From: Anaerocolumna chitinilytica
Lineage (GTDB): Bacteria; Bacillota; Clostridia; Lachnospirales; Lachnospiraceae
Direction: 5' to 3'
Assembly (NCBI RefSeq): GCF_014218355.1
Contig: NZ_AP023368.1
Coordinates: 3,476,001-3,540,000 of the forward strand
Length of the DNA stretch: 64,000 nucleotides
In this document: positions 1 to 9,716 of the stretch, piece by piece
Layout: every line of letters begins with the position of its first letter
How positions within the stretch are numbered: position 1 is the first letter of the stretch
Notes under the pieces: model-generated
Database searches by the model: none
Told to the model about the DNA's origin: nothing
The model's input: the letters and a program-made list of their open reading frames with translations, nothing else
Made by a program: the position numbers and the translations under genes

Positions 1-459
1 TCTTTCCTTCACTTCTTCACTGCATACTTTTTGGGCGTTATTGAAAACATAAAACTTACTCCATATATAATTAATAACAATTACAATAACAGCCAATCCG
101 GCTTTTACTGCCATGTTATTAAAATGCAGCAGATTGACAAAAAGGAATAGTCCTCCCTCTTCCACTCCAAGAGAAAAAAGCCTTGCCAGGAAGAATTTTA
201 CCATCTTGGACAGTTCTTCCTTGATGGTTGTCCGCTTATCTCTGAATACCCAGCCTGCATTTACAAAATAGGCAAAGGTTACAGCCAGAATCCACGCTAT
301 GATATTTGCAATAAGGTGGTCCATCCTGACCCAGTAACATAGGATGTAATAAGTCACCATATTCACAGCTGTTGTCATAACACCGGCTATGACATAAACG
401 ATGGTTTCACGATTTATGAACTTGTCCATCAGATTCTTTAATTTCATTATCATTGACAT
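1..459 (-). CDS. GtrA-family membrane protein (partial, C-terminus outside window)
   Basis: The 153 codons visible here run off the left edge without a stop, so this is the N-terminal part. The translation has a short charged start followed by about four hydrophobic helices and the motif AYFVNAGWVF, typical of GtrA/DPMS-type small membrane proteins. Family members help move lipid-linked sugars across the membrane or anchor glycosyltransferases. The ATG at 459 is chosen because AAAGGAG sits six bases upstream; ATGs at 453 and 447 lack this. It is separated from the pilus operon by a terminator and has its own probable promoter. Its partner glycosyltransferase would be expected beyond the edge of the window. 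The family call is by eye; the exact sugar is unknown. Confidence 0.82.
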   Translation of the reverse strand, partial: MSMIMKLKNLMDKFINRETIVYVIAGVMTTAVNMVTYYILCYWVRMDHLIANIIAWILAVTFAYFVNAGWVFRDKRTTIKEELSKMVKFFLARLFSLGVEEGGLFLFVNLLHFNNMAVKAGLAVIVIVINYIWSKFYVFNNAQKVCSEEVKER

Positions 460-546
460 ACCTGTCTCCTTTATATAAATCCTATGATACATTTTAATTC
501 ATATTAACTCGATTGCTGCTCTTGGAAGAACATTTTTAAACTTCTC

Positions 547-600
547 ATAAGAAGTTCCTATAATAATTTCCTATAATATGTTCCCATAAGAACTTCTTAT
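547..600. repeat. 11-bp perfect inverted repeat in the gtrA leader
   Basis: ATAAGAAGTTC at 547-557 is exactly complementary to GAACTTCTTAT at 590-600, with 32 bases between them. The right arm is itself nearly palindromic. It lies between the probable gtrA promoter and the gtrA start codon, so it could be an operator pair or an mRNA leader hairpin. The rest of 460-772 is AT-rich and holds nothing else I recognise apart from the promoter and terminator listed separately. Confidence 0.5.
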
Positions 601-677
601 TCTAGTTTCTTAAGTATACTGTTATCCGTACCTTTCTTATAATACCACATTTTCCAATTATAATAAATTCATTTATC

Positions 678-705
678 ATAATATATGATTTTGTTCTAAT
701 TGCAA
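678..705 (-). promoter_or_regulatory. Putative sigma-A promoter of the gtrA-like gene
   Basis: On the minus strand TTGCAA (700-705) is followed after 16 bases by TATTAT (678-683). It is upstream of the gtrA-like start and just downstream of the pilus operon terminator. The boxes are only moderately close to consensus. Confidence 0.35.
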
Positions 706-730
706 CATTATATTAAAAGTTGAGCAATAC

Positions 731-759
731 AAAACACCTGCCGGTTGGTAGCAGGTGCT
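731..759 (-). terminator. Rho-independent terminator of the type IV pilus operon
   Basis: On the minus strand CACCTGC (757-751) pairs with GCAGGTG (741-735) around a nine-base loop and runs into TTTT (734-731). It begins about 15 bases after the stop codon of the last pilus-operon gene. Extra A-T pairs at the base lengthen the stem. Confidence 0.8.
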
Positions 760-772
760 TTATATCTCTAAA

Positions 773-3700
773 CTAATCTAAATCAAAAAACGGCTTTGTT
801 ATCAGATTCACTTGGGTCGTACTCTTCTGTTCAATCGTATTACCATCTTCATTAATGCCAACGGAGGTTAGTTCCATTTCTATCAGGAGCTTTCCTGCTC
901 CATTAAAATACTTTAGAGGTACATCAATAGAAAATTCATTGTCAGAGTTTAATTTGGTTCCTTTTCCGGGTACAATAGTGCAGGCCCCACCGGTATCTAT
1001 ATTTTTTGTAGGAAGTACCTCCGTGGAAGTTGAATTTCCCTGGGGATTTAGTTGAACCCGGATTGTTTTTGAACTATCCGCCGGATCCGGTACTACCGCA
1101 TAGTAAGAAGCATAATAGTCTCTGTCACTGGTACTGACAACACTTTCATCCTCTAATTTAAAGGTTATGGTCTTTACCTGTGTGGGATCCGTTGTTGTAA
1201 TGGTATCGGAATCCGCATTGATAAATAAATACTGTTGGTTGGAATCGCCTGTATAGACATCCTGATTTGTGATGATAATCTTAGCTTTTGCCGTACCTGC
1301 ACGGTATGAGCTTATCATTGTATTTATGAATAATTTCATTTCATCATCTGTCAGATTGACCGTATGTCCCAAACCGGTATAGGTGATATTCCCTTTATTA
1401 TAAATATAGTAGCTATTTCTGGAATCATTTTCTCTGGAAGAATAGAACCCGTTATTACTGCCGCCATTTAACCGGCTGCTGTTATCCGAAAGGTTATACC
1501 ACACAACCATATCACTTTGTTCCAAATCCAATTGATAATACTGGGTATGTGTTGTGGATATTCTTATCGTATCACCGATGGTAAAAGGATATTGAGTTAT
1601 CTGCCCCCTGTTGGCAACGGATACTCTGGTAGTTTCCATAAAGGAAAGTTCATTCCATTTCTTGTTGGAAGTATCGTCCTTTCTGTCATAATTATAACCG
1701 GAACCATATCTCCAGTATAGTTTGTTGCTATTATCCGTAAAAAACTTCCAGTACTTATCATTTCCGCTGGTCAGATTCGCACTATCATACATTTTAATTA
1801 AATTCTTTTTTAACTGATTGTTTGTATCATCATAATAAATAGGCTGCAAATTATCACTTACTCCGGTGGTAAAATGGTAACGATCCTGAGACATTACTTT
1901 TCGAAGTACATCATTATATAAGCGCTCCTGTCCGGCGTCTTTATCCCATATAACATCGTGACTGAATATAACACTCTTCCCCTGATTAATGAAATCCAGG
2001 ATATCCTGATTGGCATATGGGTTATTTGTATAACTACAGGTATCCCGAAATCCCAATATCAGCATATCATAATTATCCAGGACATCATATTTACCGGAAA
2101 CCACGCTCTGACCTTTGTATTTATTGTACTTACTCAAGAACGTCGCATTATCCATATAAGTAATACTTACCTTATATTCTGGAACCGAGCTTAAGAATTT
2201 CTGAAAGGTTGTATTAGTCTGCATGTTGAAATTGGAACTGGGAGAACCTGTTCCTGCATCAATTACCACTTGCAACACATTGATTTGAACTTTACTGGCT
2301 TCACTGATTTGCTTAATAACCGTATAATTAATCTCACTGGTTCTGATTGATGGATTGGCAATGGAATTCACTTCCAGCTTCCAGGGAATAATCCCCTGAT
2401 ATGTAGCATCCAGATGTCTGGTCAGGGTGTACCAGGTATTCGGTTTTAAGGAATTGACGTTAATACTGGTATTGGTATCATCCTTTACCGTCAGCCCGCT
2501 GATTACCTCCGATTTGGCACTTGTTGGTGTGTCCAGGGAACCATTATACTGTCCATCACCGTTGTTATCTATAAACAGCTTTACTGCGTAAGCATCCGCT
2601 GTACCTTTTATTCGAAATCGATATTTTAAGGTACTGCTTCCATTGTATTTCACAGAGGAGATGGAGCCGCTCGAATTCGTGGTATAACTATAGGTTACCG
2701 GATACATATTGTTATCACTTTTATCTGCGAATTCTAAACTGCATGAAGAATCCGATATTTTTCTCTCCAGAACATAACTGTTAAAATTATCCTCATAAAA
2801 GATCTTATCTATGAACTTGGCACGATAGTCTGCCTGTTCCGGTTCTGTGTTCACCGTAACATTGGGTTGTTTTATCACATCTGCAAGATCATACATATAA
2901 GTGGCCTTATCCACCGTTGGTGCTACTTTCGCCCTAGTTGTATCCGTATAAAAACCGCTGGCCAATACAACCGGTCTGCCTGAGAGCATAAAGTTTTTAA
3001 GCTGTGTTAATTTTCGGTTCGTCAGGTCATTGCCGGAATAGCGTACCGAATTATCCGTCGTTACTCTGTCTCCGATAGAGAGATATATTTTCCCTTTCAG
3101 GTTATCATCATTATATTTTGTTATATCCTTGTAAGCGGTATTCAGACCGATGAGTACCATATCATATTTTGCATTGATGTCCTCAATCTTTCCGATATAA
3201 TCATAGGTAGTCATCGTAGTGACATGAATATCAGATGCCGTCCCCATAAAATACGGGAAGAACTTCCGGTATCTAGCCTCCCAGCCGGTGGAACCATAGA
3301 TAAAGCTGTCATAAGGTTCTATCTCCAGAATATTTAATACCGTCTTATCCGCCCAGTCGAACTTTTGGTGCAGAATAAAATAGATTGCATCTACCGGTGA
3401 AAGGGAGGTCCTCCTGGGAGCATTTGGGTTAGCCCCCGCCTTCTCATATCTGTCATAATATTCATAAAAATCAAAGGCATCCTTTACAACAGTCCTTGTT
3501 GAATCTGTTTCATAGATGTTCTGCTGCTCCAAGTTCTCCAGTAGACTCATATCTCCGTTATAAGTATAGACTCCTTCACCAGCTGTAATATTGCTGGATG
3601 TAATATGGGGATTCTTAAATACTAGGTCACCATACTTAGTACCTTCACCATTATCTGGAAAAGTTTTCTGTCCCCACACAATGCTTTCATTCCCGCTCTT

Positions 3701-4810
3701 ACCAACATAATAACCTGTCACTCTTCCGTTAAAAGTAGTTGTCTTTATCTTATTGGTTGAGACAAATAAGCGGTTAAAATTGGCCGGACCCATCTGAAGC
3801 AGCATAATACAGAGCTTATGGGCATTATTATCAGAATCTCCACCAAGGTAAACGGAAGTTAAGTCCATTATAAGAGCTGCCCTGTTTTTGGATACCATAC
3901 GGTTGAAGATTGCCATAACCGCCTCCCAGGTTAAGTCATTCGCTCCCTGAAAATTAGATGGAGGATTTGATAGTGTCAATCCATCCTTGTTGAACTTATT
4001 CCATATACTGACCAAGCCGGAATCATGGGATTTACCGTTGATATAAATAATATCTGCTCTATTGATCAGTTCCAGATTAGCGGAATTCGCCAGATCAGAG
4101 GGATCTACTGTTATTACTACCGAATGGTAATCACTTAATCTGTTCGTTGGAACCTTAATCGCTTCTTTTAAAAATGTATTTTTATGAGTATAAACCATTT
4201 TTATTCTGGAATATAGCTTACGCGTAGTCCATACTTTGTCAGCTGTGTCGTCTGTTATCGTATTGTAATCACTATTATCCGGTACCCATTTATACTGTCC
4301 TAACCCTGCTCCTACATAGGTATAAGTATACTCTGTCCCATTCCTTACCTGTTTGATATTGCCGCTCCCATCTGTTACCTTTTGAAAGTATCCTCTTATA
4401 TTGTTAGGATCTTTCCATTTACCAGACCCGGAGTCTAACTCTGCTTTGTCAATTTCAAAATCATACTTCTGTTCCGTAGGAAATGTACAAACTGATAACC
4501 CTCTTGAATTATAGGTATATGCCAAGTCATCAAGGGTAAGCTTTTCCATGTCTACCGGCTCGCAGCCCGGAATCAAATACCCGATTTCTGAAAAACTTTT
4601 ATTCGGAACAATCTCTAAAATAAATAACGGATTGGCTGCTGTACCAAGTTCACTGACACCATCTTTCATAGGCGGAGTAATGGTTCTACCGGCATTGGAG
4701 GTTTCGGCGGACACCAATCCATAGATTCCGACAAACAGGCAGCCAATTACCAGGAATACAAAAACAGCAATCCATCTTGGTTTATTCTTCCTTCCAAACT
4801 TTTCTTTCAA
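773..4810 (-). CDS. Large exported protein (DUF5057-like) ending the pilus operon
   Basis: This 1345-residue protein begins with a basic stretch, one hydrophobic helix (about residues 13-34) and a GLVSAE-like junction, so it is a signal-peptide or N-anchored exported protein. No prepilin motif is present. The rest looks like a beta-rich mosaic with three segments of a Rossmann or class-I glutamine-amidotransferase-like pattern: a YD-hydrophobic-LIG strand, then a helix, then a G-R/K-hydrophobic strand (around residues 230-330, 545-625 and 910-950). I associate this architecture with DUF5057, from memory. It follows the PilW-like gene by 38 bases and is the last gene before the terminator. In gammaproteobacterial minor pilin operons this position is held by the tip adhesin PilY1, but I see no PilY1 beta-propeller motif. 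A pilus-associated adhesin or assembly factor is an inference. Confidence 0.75.
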   Translation of the reverse strand: MKEKFGRKNKPRWIAVFVFLVIGCLFVGIYGLVSAETSNAGRTITPPMKDGVSELGTAANPLFILEIVPNKSFSEIGYLIPGCEPVDMEKLTLDDLAYTYNSRGLSVCTFPTEQKYDFEIDKAELDSGSGKWKDPNNIRGYFQKVTDGSGNIKQVRNGTEYTYTYVGAGLGQYKWVPDNSDYNTITDDTADKVWTTRKLYSRIKMVYTHKNTFLKEAIKVPTNRLSDYHSVVITVDPSDLANSANLELINRADIIYINGKSHDSGLVSIWNKFNKDGLTLSNPPSNFQGANDLTWEAVMAIFNRMVSKNRAALIMDLTSVYLGGDSDNNAHKLCIMLLQMGPANFNRLFVSTNKIKTTTFNGRVTGYYVGKSGNESIVWGQKTFPDNGEGTKYGDLVFKNPHITSSNITAGEGVYTYNGDMSLLENLEQQNIYETDSTRTVVKDAFDFYEYYDRYEKAGANPNAPRRTSLSPVDAIYFILHQKFDWADKTVLNILEIEPYDSFIYGSTGWEARYRKFFPYFMGTASDIHVTTMTTYDYIGKIEDINAKYDMVLIGLNTAYKDITKYNDDNLKGKIYLSIGDRVTTDNSVRYSGNDLTNRKLTQLKNFMLSGRPVVLASGFYTDTTRAKVAPTVDKATYMYDLADVIKQPNVTVNTEPEQADYRAKFIDKIFYEDNFNSYVLERKISDSSCSLEFADKSDNNMYPVTYSYTTNSSGSISSVKYNGSSTLKYRFRIKGTADAYAVKLFIDNNGDGQYNGSLDTPTSAKSEVISGLTVKDDTNTSINVNSLKPNTWYTLTRHLDATYQGIIPWKLEVNSIANPSIRTSEINYTVIKQISEASKVQINVLQVVIDAGTGSPSSNFNMQTNTTFQKFLSSVPEYKVSITYMDNATFLSKYNKYKGQSVVSGKYDVLDNYDMLILGFRDTCSYTNNPYANQDILDFINQGKSVIFSHDVIWDKDAGQERLYNDVLRKVMSQDRYHFTTGVSDNLQPIYYDDTNNQLKKNLIKMYDSANLTSGNDKYWKFFTDNSNKLYWRYGSGYNYDRKDDTSNKKWNELSFMETTRVSVANRGQITQYPFTIGDTIRISTTHTQYYQLDLEQSDMVVWYNLSDNSSRLNGGSNNGFYSSRENDSRNSYYIYNKGNITYTGLGHTVNLTDDEMKLFINTMISSYRAGTAKAKIIITNQDVYTGDSNQQYLFINADSDTITTTDPTQVKTITFKLEDESVVSTSDRDYYASYYAVVPDPADSSKTIRVQLNPQGNSTSTEVLPTKNIDTGGACTIVPGKGTKLNSDNEFSIDVPLKYFNGAGKLLIEMELTSVGINEDGNTIEQKSTTQVNLITKPFFDLD

Positions 4811-4848
4811 ATTGCCCCTCCTTTATATTCTCTAACCTGTTTGCATTT

Positions 4849-5445
4849 CTATGGTATAGTAACAATTCTGTTTCGCAGTTTCATATCCTCAGTTAATGAA
4901 AAATCTCTGTTATTGTAACTCAATTGCAATTCCACCGTAATGGTTGTTCCTGTAGTTCCGGTACTGTCATATGTGAATAAATTCCCCGGGGTCACAGTAA
5001 AATCCTTTACATACTCTCCCATAAGATTATCAATATCTGTCAAACCGTTTCGGATATCCGTTAACACTGTATTTTTCTGGCTCATAGTGGTGTTGTAAAG
5101 ATACAAATGGTGATCAGCACTGTTAAACCATATAAGTTCCACCGGGTCTGTTGTGGTCCCGGGATTCCCATCACTGTGGTAAATTGTAAGAACCTTATCA
5201 GTCACATCAAACTGGGTGTTATTTCCTTCCAGAACATGTTCTCTTATCTGATTCATAATCGTCTGGGCTTCCGTCTGTAAAGATATCTCACTTTGGGCAG
5301 TCTGATATCCACGGCTTCCTGCTGCCATAAACATAACGATAGCTCCGATAACAATAGAGGAGATTGCCATGCCAATTATCAGCTCGATTAAGGTTATACC
5401 TTGATTACTTTTGATTCCCATATATTTATTATTAACCAGTCTCAT
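4849..5445 (-). CDS. Prepilin-type minor pilin, PilW-like
   Basis: A 198-residue protein with a type III (class A) prepilin signal: leader ending SNQG, then ITLIE with the conserved Glu at +5, followed by a continuous hydrophobic helix. The body carries a Q-rich alpha1 helix and a beta-rich C-terminus. Length and helix pattern fit PilW/PilJ-type minor pilins, which prime pilus assembly at the tip. It should be cleaved by the PilD encoded at 12249-13004. It starts 13 bases after the preceding minor pilin gene, so the two are translationally close. Assignment as PilW rather than another minor pilin is tentative. Confidence 0.8.
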   Translation of the reverse strand: MRLVNNKYMGIKSNQGITLIELIIGMAISSIVIGAIVMFMAAGSRGYQTAQSEISLQTEAQTIMNQIREHVLEGNNTQFDVTDKVLTIYHSDGNPGTTTDPVELIWFNSADHHLYLYNTTMSQKNTVLTDIRNGLTDIDNLMGEYVKDFTVTPGNLFTYDSTGTTGTTITVELQLSYNNRDFSLTEDMKLRNRIVTIP

Positions 5446-5458
5446 AAGCCCATGTTCC

Positions 5459-5977
5459 TTATTCTATAAAATGTTTACCGGATGCCTGAATCAACCGGAT
5501 TGTATAGAGAAGCGTACCGTCTCTGTCTGTAATAACTATTCTTTCATAATAACCGGTACCATTGCTGCTTAATTCTCCGGTACTCTTATCAAAGCCAAGA
5601 GTCATATAATTACCGGATGCATAATCTCCTACCGCTACATTCGTACCTGGGTGAGTACTGGCCTCATAGGATATTACAAATTGATTGTTTCCCAATTCGG
5701 TACCGTTACCATTCAGAAGAGCAGCTGTAGGACTAGAAGGGCTGACTCTCATATAATAGTGGCCACCATATTGGTAGATATATAGATTGGCCTTTTCGGC
5801 TTTGCTCATATTCTCAAGCCGGATCTTATTTAAGGCTGCATCTATTTCATATGCGCACCTTTTTGCATTTCCATATCTGAGATAATGTATACCGCCAAAG
5901 GTTGACACACCAAGAACGGAAAGAATTGCTATTACTATAATGATTTCAACCAGAGAAACACCCTTGTTGTTTTTCAT
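5459..5977 (-). CDS. Prepilin-type minor pilin, GspH/FimU-like
   Basis: A 172-residue pilin-like protein. The leader MKNNKG is very short and is followed by VSLVE, with Glu at +5 and a 20-residue hydrophobic segment. The region after the helix (cysteine, long amphipathic stretch, then beta-rich domain) resembles GspH/FimU pseudopilins, which sit near the fibre tip. It lies between the PilX-like and PilW-like genes with short gaps, matching the minor-pilin order of other type IV pilus operons. Confidence 0.8.
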   Translation of the reverse strand: MKNNKGVSLVEIIIVIAILSVLGVSTFGGIHYLRYGNAKRCAYEIDAALNKIRLENMSKAEKANLYIYQYGGHYYMRVSPSSPTAALLNGNGTELGNNQFVISYEASTHPGTNVAVGDYASGNYMTLGFDKSTGELSSNGTGYYERIVITDRDGTLLYTIRLIQASGKHFIE

Positions 5978-6013
5978 TCCCGCTCTCCTTTCTTGGCCAA
6001 TGATTAATCTGTC

Positions 6014-8374
6014 TTAATTTTTCTTAAAATTTTCATAATTGATATAGTTTGATATTTTTATCTGATCGATATTTTCTGCATTTGCATTGCTCTTACCAGC
6101 ATAAGCGGTAAAATAATGGGTAAACTGCATGGACTTATTCTCCAGCCAGCCTCCCTCGGAAGTTTTTTTCTGTTCCTGGTTCAAGGCATAGGAAAGAATA
6201 GCTTGAACCATATCCGGGTCAGAGTTGATTTGGGTTCCATTATCCGTTATAAGAATTGTAGCACCGGATATTATCAATCCTGAATAATTCCATCCTACCG
6301 TCAAACTGCCGGTCGTAATCAGTATTCCATCCTTTAGATTTCCACCCGTAGCATTCCTGATATCATTTGTCGTAATTGTACTGTCATTGCGGATAATGTA
6401 AACCGAATACTCTGCTGTTCCATCTCCGTCTAAATCAATGGGTACTCTTTTATAAAAGTTCCCATTATACTTTACAAATCCATTTGCTAAAGCGGTACTA
6501 TCATCTCTGGTCTCTTTCTCAATAACCGACTGGCTTCCATCCTGACTGATGATTGTTTTAAACAGCGGACTTTGAGTTTTATCCAGTCTGAAATCTCCGC
6601 TGTTGCCCCCGGCAGAGGCAGCTACCAGACATAACTGCCTGGATTTGTATTCTCTCGCAGTTCTGATAGCATCACTTAACAGAGAATTATCCGGTGAATC
6701 CGGATTCGCTAAAACTCCGCCGGTTAAGGAGAGATTACCATCACCGGCAGTCATAAGTCCATTCGCTGCTAAAAGAAGGGCTCCGCTTAATCGGATACCG
6801 TTTCCATAGAGATAACTTTTGGCATTCTTATTTAAAGTTGCTTTATTCGATGAGTTATTATAGTAATCCTTAAAGTATTGGTTGGCGCAGGTCTGGTCCT
6901 TAAAATCCAGATAATAATAGGTCATGGGAATCGTGCCGCCAATAAGATAGTGATATGCTTCAAACTGCTGTGCAGTCAATAAATTTGCCAATGCTCCAGG
7001 GGGTATGGTAACTGCCTTTTGTCCTGTCGGAAGTGCATCAAGCTCAGATTTCATTATCGGATTATGCTTCCAGTAAATATATTCGTCCGGTACCAGATAT
7101 GCCAGCTGATTACTCTTAACGGAGATAGACTCACCGGTCATAATATCATCCGCCACTGTAGCACCTGCTTGATTCTTCCTAGATATAAATGCTCTTCCCG
7201 CTACCGTCAGGCTTGTAAGTCCTGACATGTCCAAAGCAGAATTCTGCCCGTTAATCAAGATAGAGCTGCTGTAATTCGAATTAACAATACTATGTACTTC
7301 ACTGTCTTCTACCTTCTGATTGGTTTTATTATAATTATATCCATAGTAACTGCCGCCTATTGTTACAAAACTTCTGTCAGCGTCAAGGCTTAGATCATCC
7401 GCCACCTTGCAATTGCCATAGATATTTAGATAGGCTGTCTGGATGCCATTATCGTTACCGGAGGTTCTGATGTTTTCTGCCCATACATTCATTTTTCTTC
7501 CGGCAGCCTGATCTCCGATAAATAGTTTCGCATAATTCTCTACCAGGATATCTCCTCTGGTAATCAGGGTATCGCCAGCAATTTTCAGATTATAACCGGT
7601 CGGGTCATTCTGATTCGGAAGGGTTACCGTAGTCGCCTTGACCCGCAAGCCGTCAGCACCAGCGTAGAGATTACCATCAATACTGATACCGGTTCCGCTT
7701 TCCGCCGCTAATTGTTTATCCGCAATTAAGGCATACTTTGTAAACTCCGGATAGATATTAGCCGAATCAAAATTCAGATTCGGCGCTTCCAGCCGAATAT
7801 CCGTTGTAATCTGGGTATCGTAACCCTTACTGTCCTGAAATCTTACTTTTACCTTTTGCAGAACAACGGAATTCACCTTATCCGGATCAACGGTATCCAG
7901 ATTGATTTGTAAGACGTTGGTAGAAGTGTCCGTATCTCCATATAAAATATTGTCATCCGGAGTTCTGGAGGCGTTTAAGAAATTCTTTAAAACTCTTGGT
8001 TTGTAATAATATACTGTGCTTACCGGAGGGTTATAGGCACATCCGCACAAGGCCTGTACCAACCCGTTGATATAGATGCTGTCGAATTCACCTTTGACGG
8101 AACTGGAGGTATTCTGGGTAATCTCAGAATAATGCAGAAGAATATAATTATATGCCTGATACATACTGTCAGAAGAAACTCCCTCCAGTCCGGCATGGAG
8201 CTCCTCCAGAACTGCTTCTGTCTCATAGAAATTTTCTTTTGACCGGTAATCAATCTGTTTCATCTGGATATTTGTCATTGTCAGAGACAGAATAAGAGAA
8301 CCCAAAATAGCAATAAAACAGATTGCAATAATTACAAGTAATAATGCAGACCCTTTATTATTTTTTCTTAGCAT
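6014..8374 (-). CDS. Very large PilX/GspK-like minor pilin with beta-solenoid-like body
   Basis: A 786-residue protein starting MLRKNNKG then SALLLVI and a hydrophobic helix. The prepilin cleavage site is present but the +5 residue is not Glu, a known trait of PilX/GspK-type tip subunits. Residues about 210-400 are rich in short repeated beta strands (patterns such as ISIDGNLYAG and SFVTIGGSYYG), suggesting a solenoid; a similar stretch recurs at about 530-570. PilX and GspK proteins are usually much smaller (roughly 150-350 residues). It sits between the PilV-like and GspH-like genes. A surface-exposed tip role is inferred from the family and the insert. Confidence 0.75.
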   Translation of the reverse strand: MLRKNNKGSALLLVIIAICFIAILGSLILSLTMTNIQMKQIDYRSKENFYETEAVLEELHAGLEGVSSDSMYQAYNYILLHYSEITQNTSSSVKGEFDSIYINGLVQALCGCAYNPPVSTVYYYKPRVLKNFLNASRTPDDNILYGDTDTSTNVLQINLDTVDPDKVNSVVLQKVKVRFQDSKGYDTQITTDIRLEAPNLNFDSANIYPEFTKYALIADKQLAAESGTGISIDGNLYAGADGLRVKATTVTLPNQNDPTGYNLKIAGDTLITRGDILVENYAKLFIGDQAAGRKMNVWAENIRTSGNDNGIQTAYLNIYGNCKVADDLSLDADRSFVTIGGSYYGYNYNKTNQKVEDSEVHSIVNSNYSSSILINGQNSALDMSGLTSLTVAGRAFISRKNQAGATVADDIMTGESISVKSNQLAYLVPDEYIYWKHNPIMKSELDALPTGQKAVTIPPGALANLLTAQQFEAYHYLIGGTIPMTYYYLDFKDQTCANQYFKDYYNNSSNKATLNKNAKSYLYGNGIRLSGALLLAANGLMTAGDGNLSLTGGVLANPDSPDNSLLSDAIRTAREYKSRQLCLVAASAGGNSGDFRLDKTQSPLFKTIISQDGSQSVIEKETRDDSTALANGFVKYNGNFYKRVPIDLDGDGTAEYSVYIIRNDSTITTNDIRNATGGNLKDGILITTGSLTVGWNYSGLIISGATILITDNGTQINSDPDMVQAILSYALNQEQKKTSEGGWLENKSMQFTHYFTAYAGKSNANAENIDQIKISNYINYENFKKN

Positions 8375-8410
8375 TCTTCTCTGCTCCTTTCCGAATCCAG
8401 TTGATACTCT

Positions 8411-9688
8411 TTATTCTCCTTTTGCAGAAGTAATTGAAGCATATAAAAAGTTCGAATTTAAAAGCTTGCCAGCTCTGTAGATATCTACTCTTATATTCAT
8501 TATACGAAGCTTCGTTTCCCTTGGTATATAACCGCTTCCCACCATCATATTGCTGCCGTCGTTGTTTTTAGAAAACTTTTGAGCATTGGATAAGACTTTG
8601 TCTGCATACAATAAGGAATTTCCTACCGGGTTTATACTGGCATCAAAAGCAGGAATCGTATTACCTGATGCATCTATCGCCTGGCATAACAGGTAAAAGT
8701 TAATTTTATTTACAATATAAGAAGAGAGCCCTGCATCAATATCCAGATTAATCTGCTCCACTCCATGATTTCGTTGAAAAAAAACATAGATATTCTTCAG
8801 GTCAGTTAAAGAAACTGTTTCCTGATATAATGGGGGGTCTACTTCTACCCCATTGCTGCTAGTCTGTGGGCATCCATTGATACCCGGACAGTAATACTTA
8901 TAATATACCTTAACCTTTGCCTTAGTGGTGCTAATGACCGCCGGTGCAGTCTCAATTGGTTCCAGTTTGATATAGATATCCCTGTAAAGTACTGCTTGAA
9001 TCGCTGTTTCATTAACCGGAACCTTATAAGTCCAGGTACTATCACCTGCATGAGCTGCATTTTGCTGGTCACAAAAGTTTCTGTTTAAATCACTCATAGA
9101 GATTACCGCACGTGCATTCTGGGTAGTTTCCACAGCGGTAACATTCTGCGGTGATTGAATTGCTTTTATCTGATATAAAGTATTGTTCACATTCGTATCA
9201 TAATAAGTAGTACCGTGGGTTATGTTGGTATCAACGGTCAGTAAGGCATCATAATCATTGCCATCACCCTGAATATTTGTGATTGCATAGTACAGCAATC
9301 CATTTACAGAATTATGAAAGACACCATTAAGGATATCATAGCTCCCAACGCCTGATAAGGCAGTACCTGCGGAATCCACCTCGAAAGCACGGCTTCTGTC
9401 ATTATTAATACTTGCAAGAGGCACTAAGTTAAAGTTACTTAAGAATTCTATATTCTCTGCGTGAAAGCTCCTGGCTATTTCCTCAATGGATTTGTCCTTG
9501 CATTTCTCTATAATGCTTTGGGATAAAGCCACTGCTTCCTGAGTCGTTTTTGCCCTGGCATTGTAAGCGGCAGCAGATAGGAAATAACTAAGCAAAGGCA
9601 CGGTTATAATAGCCAGCATTACGATACTAACAATAAGCTCTACCAAGGTAAATCCCTTGTTTTTCTCCTTCCTGCCGGGCCTTCTCAT
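8411..9688 (-). CDS. Prepilin-type minor pilin, PilV-like
   Basis: A 425-residue protein with leader MRRPGRKEKNKG, then FTLVE (Glu +5) and a hydrophobic helix. The following TTQEAVALSQSIIEKCKD stretch is typical of PilV/GspI-type pilins. The C-terminal body is large for the family. It starts 28 bases after pilO and opens the minor-pilin block. AAAAGGAGGAACATT in front of the ATG gives a strong ribosome binding site. Confidence 0.8.
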   Translation of the reverse strand: MRRPGRKEKNKGFTLVELIVSIVMLAIITVPLLSYFLSAAAYNARAKTTQEAVALSQSIIEKCKDKSIEEIARSFHAENIEFLSNFNLVPLASINNDRSRAFEVDSAGTALSGVGSYDILNGVFHNSVNGLLYYAITNIQGDGNDYDALLTVDTNITHGTTYYDTNVNNTLYQIKAIQSPQNVTAVETTQNARAVISMSDLNRNFCDQQNAAHAGDSTWTYKVPVNETAIQAVLYRDIYIKLEPIETAPAVISTTKAKVKVYYKYYCPGINGCPQTSSNGVEVDPPLYQETVSLTDLKNIYVFFQRNHGVEQINLDIDAGLSSYIVNKINFYLLCQAIDASGNTIPAFDASINPVGNSLLYADKVLSNAQKFSKNNDGSNMMVGSGYIPRETKLRIMNIRVDIYRAGKLLNSNFLYASITSAKGE

Positions 9689-9716
9689 AATGTTCCTCCT
9701 TTTACACTTTCATTAC

